64,000 nt of DNA from an uncultured Prevotella sp. (GTDB lineage Bacteria; Bacteroidota; Bacteroidia; Bacteroidales; Bacteroidaceae). Position numbers and translations under genes: made by a program. The notes beneath the pieces were generated by a model, which saw only the letters and a list, made by a program, of their open reading frames with translations, was not told the origin of the DNA and did not search any database. The stretch spans positions 1 to 64,000 of the forward strand of contig OMZM01000009.1 of assembly GCA_900315545.1 (NCBI GenBank), written 5' to 3'. Below, piece after piece: positions 24,950-34,391 of the stretch (its first letter is position 1; the number at the start of each line of letters is the position of its first letter).

Positions 24950-25900
24950 ATGACAGGAAACTCGACAGACAACAGCCGGCTGATAGCCGTTCTCGGTCCT
25001 ACGGCATGCGGCAAGACAACCTTCGCCACCGCCCTCGCCCACAGGCTGCACGGCGAAATACTGAGCGCCGACTCGCGACAGGTGTACCGCCGAATGGACA
25101 TTGGCACGGGCAAAGACCTTGCCGACTATATCGTCGACGGCGAGAAAATACCGTATCACCTCATAGATATATGCGAGCCAGGAACGAAATACAACCTGTT
25201 TGAATATCAGAAGGATTTTCTCGATGCCTACAACGACATCGTTGCGCGTGGCAAACAGCCGATAATGTGCGGCGGAACGGGACTCTACATCGAGTCGGTG
25301 CTGAAGGGTTATCAGCTTTCGCCAGTGCCGCAGAACGACGAACTGCGCAGCGCACTGGCAGACAAGTCGCTGGAAGAACTGACCGAAAGGCTGAAGGAAC
25401 TGAAACGGCAGACAGGCTCTGCCATGCACAACCACAGCGACGTTGACACCGTGCAGCGAGCCATAAGGGCAATAGAAATAGAGGAGCACAACCTGCATAC
25501 GCCTATGGCTGAACGGCAGTATCCGCAGATAGACTACGTCATAATAGGGCTCGACATAAGCCGCGAGGAACGGCGGAAACGCATATCGGCACGGCTGCGA
25601 CAGCGACTCGACGAGGGAATGGTGGACGAAGTGCGACAGCTGATAGACAGCGGAATAGCTGCCGAAGACCTGATATACTACGGACTGGAATACAAATACC
25701 TGACAGAATATGTCATAGGACAGACCGACTACGACACCATGACGGAAAAACTCGAAATAGCCATACACCAGTTTGCCAAGCGACAGATGACATGGTTCAG
25801 AGGCATGGAGCGCAGGGGATTTGAAATAAACTGGATAGACGCCATGCTGCCGACGGCAGACAAGCTGGCAGAGGCAGAGAAAATAATGGCAAGACACTGA
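24950..25900 (+). CDS. miaA: tRNA dimethylallyltransferase
   Basis: Transfers the dimethylallyl group to A37 of tRNAs that read UNN codons, next to the anticodon. The 316 residues carry the P-loop GPTACGKTTFATALA near 12, ADSRQVYRRMDIGTGK (the family's DSxQxY motif, about 38-53), GGTGLYIESVLKG near 108 and the C-terminal YxTRxxxxxQxxW-like region varied as AKRQMTWFRGME near 278. Length is typical. It leads into the DagK-type kinase gene 42 nt later. Element copy B lies upstream. Confidence 0.96.
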   Translation: MTGNSTDNSRLIAVLGPTACGKTTFATALAHRLHGEILSADSRQVYRRMDIGTGKDLADYIVDGEKIPYHLIDICEPGTKYNLFEYQKDFLDAYNDIVARGKQPIMCGGTGLYIESVLKGYQLSPVPQNDELRSALADKSLEELTERLKELKRQTGSAMHNHSDVDTVQRAIRAIEIEEHNLHTPMAERQYPQIDYVIIGLDISREERRKRISARLRQRLDEGMVDEVRQLIDSGIAAEDLIYYGLEYKYLTEYVIGQTDYDTMTEKLEIAIHQFAKRQMTWFRGMERRGFEINWIDAMLPTADKLAEAEKIMARH

Positions 25901-25941
25901 TACTGACAACAAGAAAAATAACTCTCAAAAACAAACATAAT

Positions 25942-26871
25942 ATGGACAAGCAGGACAAATGGGGAATAATCTTCTGCCCGAGAAGCGGACAACGACGACC
26001 CGGAAAGCTATGGAGAAAAATAGAAAAATGCCTGCAGAACGAAGGCATTAGCTACGACCACGTGCAAAGCGAGACGTCGGGAAGCGTCGACCGACTTGTG
26101 AAAATGATGATAAACAACGGCTACCGCACTCTCATCATTGCCGGAGGCGACTCGGCACTGAACGATGCGGTGAACAGCCTGATGCAGGTGGAAAGCGACG
26201 TGAGAAACGAAATTGCACTCGGAGTAATACCTAACGGACTGAACAACGACTTTGCACACTTCTGGGAGATAAGCGATAAGGACATAGAGAAAACCATACA
26301 GACCCTGAAGCAAAGACGAATAAAACGCCTGGACTTGGGATATATACTCTACAACAATGCCGAAGGACAGCGATGCAGGCGATACTTCAACAACAGCCTG
26401 ACGATAGGTCTCGTTACGTCGGTCATCAACCTGCGCCGACATGCCAAGCTGATGGGCGGACTGAAGATGGTGTCTTACTTCTTCTCGTCGCTGAGAATTA
26501 TTGCCCAGAGGCTGGAATACAAGATGCACCTGCACATAAACACCGACGAGATAAGCGGCAAGGTAATGACGGTATGCATAGGCAACGCAACTGGATATGG
26601 ATTTACGCCGAACGCCGTGCCATACAACGGATTTCTCGACGTGTCGGTGGTGCATCATCCGAAAATGACACAGCTGGCTGAAGGACTCTACCTGCTATTC
26701 AGCGGAAAAATACTCAACCATCGCGACGTCATGCCGTTCAGGACACAAAAGGTTACCGTGAAAACATGCGGAAAAGCACCAATAGGCATAGACGGAAGGC
26801 TGATGAAACAGCCGAAAGGAGAGTTTACCGTAGGAATAGAAAAGGAAGTGATAAACTTCATAATACCATAA
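25942..26871 (+). CDS. Diacylglycerol kinase (DagK/YegS) family lipid kinase
   Basis: 309 residues with the NAD-kinase/DAG-kinase fold: WGIIFCPRSGQRRPGKLW at the N terminus, TLIIAGGDSALNDAVNSLM near 65, LGVIPNGLNNDFAHFW near 92, and GNATGYGFTPNAVPYNGFLDV near 213. The usual GGDGTLNE loop reads GGDSALND, so its Gly and Thr are changed. I do not know whether this is general in the Bacteroidota clade. Substrate could be diacylglycerol, a sphingoid base or a related lipid. It is cytoplasmic or membrane-associated and lies between miaA and the glycogen operon. Confidence 0.82.
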   Translation: MDKQDKWGIIFCPRSGQRRPGKLWRKIEKCLQNEGISYDHVQSETSGSVDRLVKMMINNGYRTLIIAGGDSALNDAVNSLMQVESDVRNEIALGVIPNGLNNDFAHFWEISDKDIEKTIQTLKQRRIKRLDLGYILYNNAEGQRCRRYFNNSLTIGLVTSVINLRRHAKLMGGLKMVSYFFSSLRIIAQRLEYKMHLHINTDEISGKVMTVCIGNATGYGFTPNAVPYNGFLDVSVVHHPKMTQLAEGLYLLFSGKILNHRDVMPFRTQKVTVKTCGKAPIGIDGRLMKQPKGEFTVGIEKEVINFIIP

Positions 26872-26916
26872 TACAGGCGAAAATTATCTGCTGCCGCGAA
26901 AAAAGCATGCAGATGT

Positions 26917-26948
26917 TTTGTATTGTTCATATTTATTTGTACCTTTGA
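26917..26948 (+). promoter_or_regulatory. Promoter of the glycogen operon
   Basis: TTTG at 26917-26920 and TACCTTTGA at 26940-26948, 19 nt apart. It predicts a start near 26955 and therefore rules out the upstream in-frame ATG at 26918. Confidence 0.7.
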
Positions 26949-26971
26949 GGCAACAACGTAAACTACAAACT

Positions 26972-28936
26972 ATGAGTTATCTACGATTCGACAAGGCACC
27001 GATGACTAACCTCGAGGAGTCGCTGCAGCGCGAACTGCTAAGGACTAATCGCTCAGGAGCATACTCCTACTCTACTGTCGTCGACTGCAATACACGAAAA
27101 TATCACGGCTTGCTGGTTGTGCCCGTACCGCAGCTGGACAACGAAAACCATGTGCTGCTGTCGTCGCTCGACGTTACGGTGATACAGCACGGAGCCGAAT
27201 TTAATCTCGGACTGCACAGGTATCAAGGCGGACACTATAACCCTATGGGACACAAATACATAAGGGAATTCGACTGCGACAAGGTGCCGACAACGACATA
27301 CCGAGTGGGCGGCGTGATACTGAGAAAGGAAGTGGTCTTCCAACACTATGAAGACAGAATACTGATACGCTATACTCTCGACGACGCACACTCGCAGACG
27401 ACACTGAGATTCAAGCCTTTCCTCGCCTTCAGGAGCGTAAGGGAGTTTACACACGAGAACTCTTACGCATCGAAACACTACAACGTGGTGGACAACGGAA
27501 TATCTACATGCATGTACCCGGGCTATCCCGAACTGTTCATGCAGTTCTCAAAGAAGAATGAGTTTGTCTACATGCCAGACTGGTACAGGAACATCGAATA
27601 CCAGAAAGAAGAAGAACGAGGCTACGACTCACGCGAGGACCTTTACGTTCCAGGCTATTTCGAAATGACCATACGCAAGGGAGAAAGCATCGTTTTCTCT
27701 GCATCGACATCGGAAATAAAATCGCGACGGCTGAAAACTCTTGCCGAAAAGGAAATGAGCGAAAGGGCTCCGCGCGACAGCTTCGAGCATTGTCTGATAA
27801 ACGCAGCACACCAGTTTCACAAGCGGGAAGATAACGACGACCGATACTTGCTCGCCGGTTATCCATGGTTCAAGTGCCGCGCACGAGACACGTTCATAGC
27901 ACTGCCGGGACTGACACTGGCTATCGGAGAGCAGACATACTTTGAACTGGTAATGAAAACCGCCGAGAGAGGGCTGCGCGAATTTATGGAACGACGTCCA
28001 CTGTCAGTGGAAATATATGAAATAGAACAACCAGACGTGCCGCTGTGGGCTATATGGGCAATACAACAATATGCCCACGAGTGCGGAACGCAACGCTGCA
28101 TAGAAATGTATGGGAAACTCGTGAACGACATCATAGACTACATCGTAGACGAAAGACACCCTAACCTGTATCTGGAACACAACGGACTGATAAGGACAGA
28201 AGGCAGATATCAAGCCGTAACATGGATGAACTCTACCATAAACGGCAAGCCGGTAGTGCCGCGAACAGGATATATTGTTGAGTTCAACGCACTGTGGTTT
28301 AATGCTCTTTGCTTTGCAGAAGAACTGGCAACTAAACAGAACGACAACAAGAGAGCCGAACAACTGAGAGAAAGAATGGCACGATGCCACCAGTCGTTTG
28401 CGGCTACATTCTATAATAAATATGGTTATCTGTTCGACTATGTAGGCGGAACATCGCAAGACTGGAGCGTACGTCCAAACATGGTATTTGCATGCGCATT
28501 CGACTATTCGCCACTGACGCGCGAGCAAAAACGCAGCATTCTCGACTTCTGCACACGCGAACTGCTGACTCCGAAAGGACTGCGCTCGCTGTCGCCTAAA
28601 AGTTACGGATACAAACCAATGTACTTGGGCAAACAGACAGAACGCGACCTGGCATACCATCAGGGCACGGCGTGGCCCTGGCTCGGAGGTTTCTATCTGG
28701 AAGCATGCATGAAACTGTACAGGAAAACAAGACTCAGTTTCATCGAGAGGCAGATGGTTGGATACGACGACGAAATGTATTACCACTGTCTGGGAACTAT
28801 TAGCGAGCTGTTCGACGGTAACCCACCGTTCAGAGGCAGAGGCGCGGCATCGTTCGCTATGAACGTTGCGGAGATACTAAGGACACACCATCTGCTGAAA
28901 GAATACGAGAAAGAAGAAAGGAGGAACAAGCAATGA
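26972..28936 (+). CDS. Glycogen debranching enzyme (amylo-alpha-1,6-glucosidase)
   Basis: 654 residues from the ATG at 26972, chosen because the promoter lies between it and the longer in-frame start. An N-terminal GDE_N-type domain (TNRSGAYSYSTVVDCNTRKYHGLLV near 26) is followed by an (alpha/alpha)6-barrel GDE_C domain with WFKCRARDTFIALPGLTLA near 302 and the catalytic-site region LAYHQGTAWPWLGGFYLE near 570. It removes alpha-1,6 branch stubs from glycogen in the cytoplasm. Its stop overlaps the next start (ATGA), showing a tight operon with the GT4 synthase and the GH57 homologue. Confidence 0.93.
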   Translation: MSYLRFDKAPMTNLEESLQRELLRTNRSGAYSYSTVVDCNTRKYHGLLVVPVPQLDNENHVLLSSLDVTVIQHGAEFNLGLHRYQGGHYNPMGHKYIREFDCDKVPTTTYRVGGVILRKEVVFQHYEDRILIRYTLDDAHSQTTLRFKPFLAFRSVREFTHENSYASKHYNVVDNGISTCMYPGYPELFMQFSKKNEFVYMPDWYRNIEYQKEEERGYDSREDLYVPGYFEMTIRKGESIVFSASTSEIKSRRLKTLAEKEMSERAPRDSFEHCLINAAHQFHKREDNDDRYLLAGYPWFKCRARDTFIALPGLTLAIGEQTYFELVMKTAERGLREFMERRPLSVEIYEIEQPDVPLWAIWAIQQYAHECGTQRCIEMYGKLVNDIIDYIVDERHPNLYLEHNGLIRTEGRYQAVTWMNSTINGKPVVPRTGYIVEFNALWFNALCFAEELATKQNDNKRAEQLRERMARCHQSFAATFYNKYGYLFDYVGGTSQDWSVRPNMVFACAFDYSPLTREQKRSILDFCTRELLTPKGLRSLSPKSYGYKPMYLGKQTERDLAYHQGTAWPWLGGFYLEACMKLYRKTRLSFIERQMVGYDDEMYYHCLGTISELFDGNPPFRGRGAASFAMNVAEILRTHHLLKEYEKEERRNKQ

Positions 28937-30195
28937 AAGTACTGATGTTTGGCTGGGAATATCCTCCACACGTTTACGGCGGACTGGCAACTGCCAACTT
29001 CGGTATCGCCGAAGGTCTGCATGCACAGGGAGACATGGACATTATGCTGTGCCTGCCACATCCTTTCGGCGACGAAGACAGGACTGCTGCTAAGCTGATA
29101 GCCATGAATGCCGTACCTATAGTGTGGCGAGACATAAAAAGAGAACAGATAGAGGAACGTGTAGGCAACATTATTTCTGCCGACGACTACTATCGTTACC
29201 GAGACCACATATATGCAGACCTGACTCACATAGGCACTAACGAACTTGGCTGTGTGGAGTTTGCGGGAGGATATCCCGAGAACCTTATAGAAGAAATAAA
29301 CAACTACTCAGCCATTGCAGGAGTTGTGGCGAGAACGGAAGACTTTGACATTATACATGCACACGACTGGCTGACATACCCTGCGGGAATACATGCTAAA
29401 CAGATAAGCGGAAGGAAACTGTGCATACATGTACATGCAACTGACTTCGACCGCTCGCGCGGCAACGTTAATCCTACGGTCTACGGAATAGAAAAAGACG
29501 GTATGGACCATGCCGACTGCATCATGTGTGTGAGCGAACTGACACGCCAGACCGTCATAAACCATTACCACCAAGACCCGAGAAAGGTGTTTACTGTACA
29601 CAATGCAGTATATCCTCTGCAACAGGAGATACAGGACATTCCCCGCGTAAACCATAAAGGGAAGGAGAAAATCGTAACTTTCTTAGGGCGAATTACGATG
29701 CAGAAGGGTCCCGAATATTTTGTAGAAGCTGCGCATCTTGTACTGAAACACACGCGAAACGTAAGGTTCTGCATGGCTGGTTCTGGCGATATGATGAACC
29801 AGATGATACAGTTGGTTGCAGAAAAAGGCATTGCCGACAGGTTCCATTTTCCTGGTTTCATGCGCGGAAAGGAAGTATATCAATGCCTGAAAGCATCCGA
29901 CGTATATGTCATGCCATCTGTCAGCGAGCCTTTCGGCATATCGCCACTCGAAGCAATGCAATGCGGAACGCCGACGATTATATCTAAGCAAAGTGGTTGC
30001 GCAGAGATTCTGACAAACTGCTTCAAGATAGATTACTGGGACATTCACGCTATGGCTGATGCTATTTACGCTATATGCAACAACGACTCGCTGTTCAACT
30101 ATCTGCAAGTGGAGGGCAAACGAGAGGTCGACCAGATAACTTGGGAGAAGGTTGGACGCTGGATTCGCGAACTATACAACAGGACTTTAAGCTAA
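28933..30195 (+). CDS. Glycogen/starch synthase-like glycosyltransferase (GT-B, GT4-type)
   Basis: 420 residues in two Rossmann-like halves: MKVLMFGWEYPPHVYGGLATAN at the N terminus (glycine-rich acceptor loop), HAHDWLTYPAGIHAK near 143, VTFLGRITMQKGPEYFVEAA near 250 (nucleotide-sugar binding) and MPSVSEPFGISPLEAMQCGTP near 325 with the E-x7-E pair. It extends alpha-glucan from a nucleotide-glucose donor. It is the middle gene of the debranching enzyme-synthase-GH57 operon, which is conserved in Bacteroidota, so glycogen is the likely product. Confidence 0.9.
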   Translation: MKVLMFGWEYPPHVYGGLATANFGIAEGLHAQGDMDIMLCLPHPFGDEDRTAAKLIAMNAVPIVWRDIKREQIEERVGNIISADDYYRYRDHIYADLTHIGTNELGCVEFAGGYPENLIEEINNYSAIAGVVARTEDFDIIHAHDWLTYPAGIHAKQISGRKLCIHVHATDFDRSRGNVNPTVYGIEKDGMDHADCIMCVSELTRQTVINHYHQDPRKVFTVHNAVYPLQQEIQDIPRVNHKGKEKIVTFLGRITMQKGPEYFVEAAHLVLKHTRNVRFCMAGSGDMMNQMIQLVAEKGIADRFHFPGFMRGKEVYQCLKASDVYVMPSVSEPFGISPLEAMQCGTPTIISKQSGCAEILTNCFKIDYWDIHAMADAIYAICNNDSLFNYLQVEGKREVDQITWEKVGRWIRELYNRTLS

Positions 30196-30216
30196 AACAA
30201 CATAACATCTACGATT

Positions 30217-31509
30217 ATGAAGAATATTTGTTTATATTTTGAGATACACCAGATAACGCATCTGCGCCGTTACCGTTTCTTCGACATAGGCACCGACCAC
30301 TATTACTATGACGACTTTGAGAACGAGCGTTCTGTCAGCGACATAGCCATGCGCTCATATATGCCTGCGCTGAATGTGCTGCATGAGATGATAAAGAAGC
30401 ACGGAAAATATTTCCGCGTGGCTTTCTCTATATCTGGTGTTGGCATGGAACAGTTGGAGATGTATGCTCCGGAAGTTCTCGAGAAGTTGCAAGCCATGAA
30501 CGAGAGCGGCTGCGTTGAGTTTCTGGCAGAGCCTTATTCACACGGTTTGTCGTCGCTCGTCGACGGCAGTCTGTTTGAGCATGAGGTACATAAGCAGATG
30601 CAAAAGATATTTGAGTACTTTGGTCAGAAGCCGAAAGTGCTGCGCAATTCATCGCTCATATACAGCGACGAGATAGGTCTGCAAGTTGCCAACATGGGTT
30701 TCAAGGGCATGCTGACTGAGGGTGCCAAGCATGTGCTCGGCTGGAAATCGCCGCACTATCTCTATCACTGCTCTATGGCTCCGAGCCTGAAACTGCTGCT
30801 GAGGGATATTGTTCTGAGCGACGACATATCGCTGCGGTTCAGCAATCCGCAATGGGAGGGCTACCCGCTGTTTGCCGACAAGTATGTCGAGAGGATTGCA
30901 AACATACCGAAGGAGGAGAATGTTATTAACATATTCATGAATCTGTCGGCTCTGGGAATATCTCAGCCACTGTCTTCAAACATTCTGGACTTCATCATAG
31001 CACTGCCAGACTGTGCGAAGCAGAAAGATATTGCTTTTGCCACACCGTCTGAAATAGTAAAGCAGGAGAAGTCGGTCGGCGCACTTAATGTGCCCGACAC
31101 TTTGTCGTGGCTGGACGAGGAGCGAGATGTCAGCAGCTGTCTGGGCAACGACATGCAGCGAGAGGCATTCAACAAGCTGTACAGCGTGGCTGAACGTGTG
31201 CGCATTGCCGACGATTCAAGACTGAATCAGGACTGGGACTATCTGCAAGACTCCAACAATTTCAGGTTTATGACTACCAAGCCGTCGCATGTCGGACTGA
31301 ACAGGGGCATATACGACTCGCCTTTCGATGCATTTACCAACTACATGAACATTCTCGGCGACTTTATATGGCGTGTCAATTCCATCTATCCGTCGGACAT
31401 AGACAACGAGGAACTGAACTCGCTGCTGACTACTATCAGGAACCAGGCTAAGGAGATTGCTAAGAAAGACAAGGAGATTGCAAAGCTGAAGAAGAAGGCT
31501 GCAAAATAA
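30217..31509 (+). CDS. GH57 family alpha-amylase-like protein lacking catalytic residues
   Basis: 430 residues. The GH57 beta-barrel motifs are recognisable: LYFEIHQITHLRRYRFFD at the start (region 1, usually HQP), VEFLAEPYSHGLSSL near 105 (region 2), then RNSSLIYSDEIG near 142 and IFMNLSALGISQ near 239. In active GH57 enzymes the last two carry the nucleophile Glu and the acid/base Asp; here they read Ser and Asn. The protein ends in a Lys/Glu coiled-coil tail. Alpha-amylase-like GH57 homologues without one or both catalytic residues are known in Bacteroidota. A regulatory or glycogen-binding role in this operon is inferred. Confidence 0.88.
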   Translation: MKNICLYFEIHQITHLRRYRFFDIGTDHYYYDDFENERSVSDIAMRSYMPALNVLHEMIKKHGKYFRVAFSISGVGMEQLEMYAPEVLEKLQAMNESGCVEFLAEPYSHGLSSLVDGSLFEHEVHKQMQKIFEYFGQKPKVLRNSSLIYSDEIGLQVANMGFKGMLTEGAKHVLGWKSPHYLYHCSMAPSLKLLLRDIVLSDDISLRFSNPQWEGYPLFADKYVERIANIPKEENVINIFMNLSALGISQPLSSNILDFIIALPDCAKQKDIAFATPSEIVKQEKSVGALNVPDTLSWLDEERDVSSCLGNDMQREAFNKLYSVAERVRIADDSRLNQDWDYLQDSNNFRFMTTKPSHVGLNRGIYDSPFDAFTNYMNILGDFIWRVNSIYPSDIDNEELNSLLTTIRNQAKEIAKKDKEIAKLKKKAAK

Positions 31510-31580
31510 ATCGGACTGACAAACGCTTATGGTTTGGCTTGTTTGGTTTGTATTAATATAATAATGTATTTATAATAAAA

Positions 31581-31619
31581 TAATAATTCCAAGTACGGTT
31601 GACGTACTTGGAATTATTA
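31581..31619. terminator. Bidirectional terminator after the glycogen operon
   Basis: A 17-bp perfect stem (31581-31597 with 31603-31619) around a 5-nt loop, AT-rich at its base, serving the GH57 gene and the convergent secreted-protein gene. Confidence 0.85.
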
Positions 31620-31639
31620 TTGCTATTAGCAGATGATGT

Positions 31640-33661
31640 TTATTTCTTTATCATCTTCTTGCCGTTCATGATAACGATGCCCTTGTAAGAGTCGTTAACA
31701 CGCTGACCAGAGATGTTGTACATCATTCCGTTTTCTTCGTTTTCAACATTAACTTCTACGATGCCGTCTACGATACCGCTCTCTATTGGGCAGATTTCGA
31801 AGATGTCCTTGAATGCTTCTACGATACCAGTGATGTTAACTGGCATTTCTGTCAGCTGGCTGAGACCTTCTGCCTCGTATGCTTCGAGGTGGAACTTGTT
31901 GTAAACCTGAACGTCTGTGTCGCCTTCAGTGATATAGTACTTGTTATCCTTAGCAACGATAGTTACGTTAGATATTGTAACCAAGTTGTTTACATTGTCC
32001 TTAATCTGGCTGAATGTAACTGCTACCGGCTCTGCTTCAGCACCTGGATTGCGGAGCACGCCGTCGATGTTTGTGTCGCTGTTGGCAATAGCCTGTGGGT
32101 TGTTGTTATATTCGCCGCGTACAACGATGATATTACCATTGAGCATTTCATTTGCCTCAACACCCTTCAAAGAGTTGTAGAATACAACTGATCCGCTGTT
32201 GTCGCGAACGTATGTTGAGTTGTTGCCGTTGTTTGTTGTGAAAGTATATAATACCTGTGCTGCGTCGAGTGTAAGGTCAACAACAGTGTTTTTTGGTTGT
32301 GCGAGGAACTCAGCAATGTTCTTAGCCTTAACTACTTCGCCTGGCTGTGGGTCTTCGCCTTCGCCAACCTTTGTCAGCCACAACTGAGGTGTGTCGTTGT
32401 ACTGTCCGCGAATACCTTCTACTGTGTATGTTCCGTCAGCAGAAATCATGCCAGAAATCTTGAACTCGTCGTAGAGCTGGATAACCTGGTTGTTGCCCTC
32501 GAAGATGTAGTAGCGCTTGCTTGTCTCGCTTACCTGTACCTCCTTGATGACTGCGTCCTTAATCTTGTAAACCTCTGTCATCAGTGGCTTGTTTGCCAAC
32601 TGGTTGGCTGTTGTTTCAACAGGAGTTACTGTGCCTGCTGTTGCTGTTACGTCTACTGTATAGCCTTTTTCAACCTTAGCTTCGTCTACACCGGCATAAA
32701 CTACACGTTTAGCAGTGATTGTACCATTGAGCTTGTCGCCCTGCTTAACGTCCTGTCCGAGATAGTAAACGAGTACAGAGCCTGTTGCGTCCTTGATAAC
32801 AGTGTTGTTGTTGCCGTGTCCGAGTACGACTGCATCTTTCACTGTCAGCACTGCGTCTGTGTTTTCTTCGAGGTTGAGGAATGCAGCGATGTTATCTACT
32901 GTTGGTACGTCCTGCTTTACAAACTCTTTCTCTGCTACTGCCTGCGAAATTTCATCCATTGCTCTTACGGTGCAGCTTTCTTTTATAGTAAAAGGACCTT
33001 CGTACAACAATGCCTTATCGCCTGATGGGTCAGAGCCGTCGAGTGTGTAGTAAATCTGTGCTGACTCGCGGTTGATTGAAATTTCAACTGTTGTTGAGCC
33101 TACGAAAGGAGAGTTACCCTTTATAGTGATTTCTGCAGGGATTTCCTGACCAGCGCCAACTACAGTCATTGTCAGTGATGAAATCTGTGTGTTGCCTGCT
33201 ACAGAAAGTACAACTTCGTGAGCCTGTCCTGTCCATGTAGCACTGCTTTTGTTTGCTTTGAGTGTACCTTTGTCTACAGTGTTTCCTTCGTTCCATTTTC
33301 CACCTGCAATGTTCATGGCTGTAATGTCCATGTTAGCAGGAGCAGTAATGGTCAGCGTACCAGAGTAAAGGCGCAGACGTCCCTTGCCTGTTGCTGTCAG
33401 TTCCCAGAGGCGGTTATCGTTCTGAGCACTTTCTTCCTTTGGGGAAACAGTTACTGTTGCACCGCTGATGGCAGCAGATGTTGTTGCTACAGTGAAGTCG
33501 CCGTCATGTACTGCATCCTCTCCACTGCCAGAAGACAATCCCATTCCCGGGAAAATTGTCTGATAATCTTTGTCGAAATCGAACGTAATGTCGTCGGCAA
33601 AAGATACATTGAACATTGCGCAAAGCAATGCTACGAGTGAATAACGTAAAAATTTGTTCAT
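31640..33661 (-). CDS. Large secreted protein with chitobiase-like and OB-fold-like repeats
   Basis: 673 residues with signal peptide MNKFLRYSLVALLCAMFNVSFA. After an N-terminal beta-rich domain comes a CHB_HEX_C-type segment (AQIYYTLDGSDPSG, near 205). Two related modules follow (VDNIAAFLNLEENTDAVLTV and AKNIAEFLAQPKNTVVDLTL) with OB-fold-like DUF6359-type strands, alternating with TVEGIRGQYNDTPQLWL-type stretches. The tail MYNISGQRVNDSYKGIVIM...GKKMIKK matches that of the 570-residue protein near 59-60 kb and resembles a type IX secretion C-terminal signal. Probably exported to the cell surface; function unknown. Element copy C lies upstream in the same orientation. Confidence 0.75.
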   Translation of the reverse strand: MNKFLRYSLVALLCAMFNVSFADDITFDFDKDYQTIFPGMGLSSGSGEDAVHDGDFTVATTSAAISGATVTVSPKEESAQNDNRLWELTATGKGRLRLYSGTLTITAPANMDITAMNIAGGKWNEGNTVDKGTLKANKSSATWTGQAHEVVLSVAGNTQISSLTMTVVGAGQEIPAEITIKGNSPFVGSTTVEISINRESAQIYYTLDGSDPSGDKALLYEGPFTIKESCTVRAMDEISQAVAEKEFVKQDVPTVDNIAAFLNLEENTDAVLTVKDAVVLGHGNNNTVIKDATGSVLVYYLGQDVKQGDKLNGTITAKRVVYAGVDEAKVEKGYTVDVTATAGTVTPVETTANQLANKPLMTEVYKIKDAVIKEVQVSETSKRYYIFEGNNQVIQLYDEFKISGMISADGTYTVEGIRGQYNDTPQLWLTKVGEGEDPQPGEVVKAKNIAEFLAQPKNTVVDLTLDAAQVLYTFTTNNGNNSTYVRDNSGSVVFYNSLKGVEANEMLNGNIIVVRGEYNNNPQAIANSDTNIDGVLRNPGAEAEPVAVTFSQIKDNVNNLVTISNVTIVAKDNKYYITEGDTDVQVYNKFHLEAYEAEGLSQLTEMPVNITGIVEAFKDIFEICPIESGIVDGIVEVNVENEENGMMYNISGQRVNDSYKGIVIMNGKKMIKK

Positions 33662-33721
33662 AAAATACTTGTTTTTTATTGTTTATAATTTAAAGATTTA
33701 GTCCTTATATATATAAAGTAT

Positions 33722-33730
33722 GCAAAAGTA
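33722..33730 (-). promoter_or_regulatory. -7 element of the 673-residue secreted protein gene
   Basis: TACTTTTGC on the minus strand, 60 nt before the start codon. Confidence 0.6.
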
Positions 33731-33813
33731 GTAATTCTTTCACAACCACCAAAGAGATTGCACAAAATTTATAATTATTTGACGTTTCGACATGAAATGA
33801 CTTAGAAACGACT

Positions 33814-34254
33814 TCCCTACAAAAACCGTGCCAAACTCGTCTGAATTTTCCTTTGAGCCGAAAAATGATGAAATTTTTTGACAGGGAAAAACTCTCCAAA
33901 TAGAATCGGAACAGCCTCTGAAAGTGCAAAAATTTGTTAAATTCAGAGTCGGCGATAATTGTTAAAAATGTCAAAGAGTATCTTTGAGGCACCTGTTTCG
34001 TCTATTTTGCCCTGCCTGACATAGCGTCTGACACCCTCAAACACTATGTCTGACATCCTCAAACAGTGTGTTTGACAATGTCAAACATGCTCTTTGACAA
34101 TTTTAACATATATGTTTCTCGCATAAAAGGCTTATATTTAGGGCTAACAAACTGACTGTCAAGCGATTGCAGAAGTGTGCGATTTTTGGGCATATTTTGC
34201 CCCTGCAATTTCAGAAACGACTTTCGAGGGCACTCACGCGACAGTAAACGGGCG
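33814..34254 (-). repeat. Copy C of the 437-bp phased-palindrome element (inverted)
   Basis: Read on the minus strand it has the same layout and exact length as copy B from CGCCCGTTTAC to the box. Units 1 to 6 lie at 34081-34097, 34059-34075, 34037-34053, 34015-34031, 33993-34009 and 33971-33987, all at 22 bp. The 137-nt gap leads to the box at 33818-33833. Its orientation matches the minus-strand secreted-protein gene it precedes, so the inversion follows gene direction. It sits between that gene and the divergent Nudix gene. Confidence 0.92.
33818..33833 (-). promoter_or_regulatory. Sigma-54-like box in element copy C
   Basis: TGGCACGGTTTTTGTA on the minus strand. It has the consensus G at position 7 but GT in place of the -12 GC. 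Confidence 0.4.
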
Positions 34255-34317
34255 AATATTGATTAGCATTTTTTGCATGCGAATGACTTTGCTGGAAGAA
34301 AAAAACGTCTTGCCTGA

Positions 34318-34351
34318 TTGTTGATATTCGGGGAATTTGTCGTACCTTTGC
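34318..34351 (+). promoter_or_regulatory. Promoter of the Nudix gene
   Basis: TTG near 34318-34323 and TACCTTTGC at 34343-34351; 40 nt of leader. Confidence 0.6.
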
Positions 34352-34391
34352 ATAAGATATCACTGCAAAAACAAGAAAAAACGGAATTGAC

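Noticed and set aside
33814-34254. Inverted copy C as evidence of an invertible promoter
   Set aside because: No short inverted repeats or recombinase gene flank the copy; its orientation simply follows the gene it precedes.
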